DNA of 64,000 nucleotides, taken from NCBI RefSeq assembly GCF_000384815.1, contig NZ_ARQF01000021.1:806001-870000 (forward strand), written 5' to 3'. Below are positions 62,366 through 64,000 of this stretch, piece by piece; within the stretch, counting starts at the first letter, position 1, and each line of letters begins with the position of its first letter. This DNA comes from Halodesulfovibrio aestuarii DSM 17919 = ATCC 29578. Lineage in GTDB: Bacteria > Desulfobacterota > Desulfovibrionia > Desulfovibrionales > Desulfovibrionaceae. A model generated the notes under the pieces. It did no database searches, was not told the DNA's origin, and was given only the letters and a program-made list of their open reading frames with translations. Both the position numbers and the translations under genes were made by a program.

Positions 62366-63965
62366 CGCTATTACCTGCTGCATATTGCCCAAACATAGCA
62401 GCACCATTTAGCACTTTGGACATAAACGCGGCCTGCTCGTCCTCCGTCATGTCTTGCGGAACAAGCTCTTCCAACAGGAGCTGCATATCTTCCCATGACT
62501 CCGCGTTTTCAGCTGCCGCCTGAACTTGCCGCATAAATTTCTCATTTTGGGTGACAACATCTGGCAGCACACTTTCAACAAATGTATCTATCTGCTGCTG
62601 AATTGCGTCCGGTTTTTCTTCTTCAGGAGCTGCAAAATTTTCTTCTTTCTCTTCAGGTTGCTTTTCATTGTCTGACGTACCTTTTTTCTTGTTCTCGCCG
62701 TGAAGGTTGCCCGCCCCGGAGTCCTCTTCTCCTTTCAGCGTAAACTCTTCTTCGGCCAACGCGTACTTTTGTACAAAATGCTGCTTTTTAAACGTCACTC
62801 CAAGTGAGGACAGCCCCTTATCCAGTTCAACACGTTCCTTGTAATCTTCCGGTTCTATGTAGCTAAATATAGGGCTAAATGCGGAACGAAGTCGTTTGTT
62901 CACGGCGTCAGGCGTATTGACCTTAGTGTACGTCCACGCGATGTTGTTCATTGCAGTTACAACTAGTTGCGCGTCAGCCGCCGCGTAGTCTTCCAGAACG
63001 CCATAGTGTGTTTGAGCTGCTGCATTTGAATGCCCGCTGCCCATATCACTAGTGAGCGTCTGCCCCTTGAGGACTTTATTTATTGCCTTGTCCCAATGCT
63101 GTACGTAGCTGCTGTGTGCTTCGCCCTTTCCTGAAAACTGAAGCGCCTCAACCTTTGCACCACTTGGAACAACCGCCACGGCATCCTGCACCATTGATGC
63201 AAGGTTAGCCGCCATCGTATTCATTTCTGCCTGAGTTGCATTTTGCCCGGCTGTTCCCAGCATCCAAGGTTGTCCAAACTTCTCACAGAACCGAGTCCAG
63301 AATTCTATCCCGCCACGTTTAAACGCCACAGGCCACAAGCAGCGCGACAACAAGCGTAGGCCATACGGGTTCTTGTATGTAGAGAAATGTCGTACCAGTA
63401 CAAACTTATATGGATGAACTGGCGCAGGATTAGAGAAGAATTCACCACGAAATTGTAGTTGATTGGTATCGTTAAAAGTGAACCACTCCACGGGCTTTGG
63501 TTCTACTTGCACCAACTTCAGACGACCACCATCCGGCGCAAAGGTAAGTTCTATTGGCGTCATACCGTAATACGGCGCATCAAGAATGCCGCTGAACAAC
63601 ACATCCATATCGATATCTTCAAAATCACGAACAAGGCTGTCGCACAGCTTCACGGCCTCTGCTTCAGGCTCTGCTCCTGCAGGTGCACCCGGAACAAACT
63701 GATACTGCCGTTTGTTCAGCGTCATGAGCTTACGTCCCTGCACGGCCTGTGTAACTTCATCGTCTGCCATCAGGTCATCAAGCACAGCAACACCGTCACC
63801 GCGCTTGCGTAAAACCAGATCAGGGTCAGGAAGGCTGCCTAACGCCATAGCGGGAGAGTAGCCGCCCGCCCGTTGGCGAGTAGCAAGTTCTGCCGTTAGT
63901 GCTCCACGCTCATTAGATTTTGAAAACTCGACAAATTCTCCGGAGGAGAGATATAGACCGTTCAT
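62358..63965 (-). CDS. Portal protein (DUF935, Mu gp29-like)
   Basis: The protein has 535 residues. LMADDEVTQAVQGRKLMTLNK, PVEWFTFNDTNQLQFR and GSGHSNAAAQTHYGVLEDYAAADAQL are typical of the DUF935 portal family. The C-terminus is acidic and lysine-rich (about 420-470). AAGG precedes ATG 63965. The next gene (probably terminase) is beyond the window edge. Confidence 0.9.
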   Translation of the reverse strand: MNGLYLSSGEFVEFSKSNERGALTAELATRQRAGGYSPAMALGSLPDPDLVLRKRGDGVAVLDDLMADDEVTQAVQGRKLMTLNKRQYQFVPGAPAGAEPEAEAVKLCDSLVRDFEDIDMDVLFSGILDAPYYGMTPIELTFAPDGGRLKLVQVEPKPVEWFTFNDTNQLQFRGEFFSNPAPVHPYKFVLVRHFSTYKNPYGLRLLSRCLWPVAFKRGGIEFWTRFCEKFGQPWMLGTAGQNATQAEMNTMAANLASMVQDAVAVVPSGAKVEALQFSGKGEAHSSYVQHWDKAINKVLKGQTLTSDMGSGHSNAAAQTHYGVLEDYAAADAQLVVTAMNNIAWTYTKVNTPDAVNKRLRSAFSPIFSYIEPEDYKERVELDKGLSSLGVTFKKQHFVQKYALAEEEFTLKGEEDSGAGNLHGENKKKGTSDNEKQPEEKEENFAAPEEEKPDAIQQQIDTFVESVLPDVVTQNEKFMRQVQAAAENAESWEDMQLLLEELVPQDMTEDEQAAFMSKVLNGAAMFGQYAAGNSDD

Positions 63966-64000
63966 AATTAACCTTGGAGATGTTATGAGATATTACAAAA

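Larger units (their letters stand above)
42222..64000 (-). mobile_element. Mu-like prophage, right end and late region (partial)
   Basis: Minus-strand late genes occur in Mu order from portal to tail fibre, with a Com-type gene at the far end as in Mu. The proposed terminus begins TGTAAGC at 42222, 9 bp past the tRNA terminator, followed by two 22-bp-spaced repeats that look like transposase sites. Transposase, regulators and terminase would lie beyond the right edge. Confidence 0.85.

Overview
The window looks like a chromosomal segment of a Gram-negative anaerobe. My best guess is the Desulfovibrio/Halodesulfovibrio group. The guess rests on general gene style (a fused indolepyruvate:ferredoxin oxidoreductase, a NodT-type outer-membrane efflux operon, CCA-encoding tRNAs, a Mu-like prophage with a Com protein) and not on a marker gene.

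Region 1 (about 1-27.2 kb) is the right part of an AT-rich integrative mobilizable element inserted at the 3' end of tRNA-Arg(CCT). Next to the tRNA lies a tyrosine integrase. Then come a row of degenerate 10-bp repeats, a candidate MOBP-type oriT (inverted repeat followed by a nic-like GTCCTG/CC), an unusual Arm-DNA-binding/ORF6N/Rha-like fusion, and IncP-type TraJ and TraI relaxosome genes. The cargo is a dense defence island. It holds the phosphorothioation modification genes dndBCDE with the divergent restriction genes dndFGH (dndH is cut by the left edge), a Thoeris pair (thsA and thsB), a SIR2 gene paired with an alpha/beta hydrolase gene (not a system I can name), a second ThsB-like TIR gene, and a TIR/degenerate-STAND/TPR sensor. 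The left end of the element is outside the window.

Region 2 (about 27.3-42.2 kb) is ordinary chromosome. It carries a DMT exporter, a five-gene efflux operon (outer-membrane lipoprotein, HlyD, double ABC ATPase, two ABC-2 permeases), a TPR protein, fused IorA-IorB, two hypothetical proteins, and tRNAs Tyr, Gly, Thr and Tyr.

Region 3 (about 42.2-64 kb) is one end and the late half of a Mu-like prophage lying on the minus strand. Read from right to left it encodes portal, gpF-like head protein, protease/scaffold, decoration, capsid, head completion, sheath, tube, the G/GT tail chaperones with a textbook -1 frameshift signal, tape measure, baseplate, tail fibre and fibre assembly. After these comes a Com-like zinc finger followed by a cassette (58-aa protein, ABC-ATPase/GNAT fusion that is frameshifted, formyltransferase-fold protein) in the place where Mu has mom. 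Four small plus-strand genes interrupt the late operon as probable morons.

The most promising leads are the com-linked ABC/GNAT/formyltransferase cassette (candidate DNA modification), the SIR2/hydrolase pair in the defence island, and the oriT/ORF6N-fusion module of the mobilizable element.
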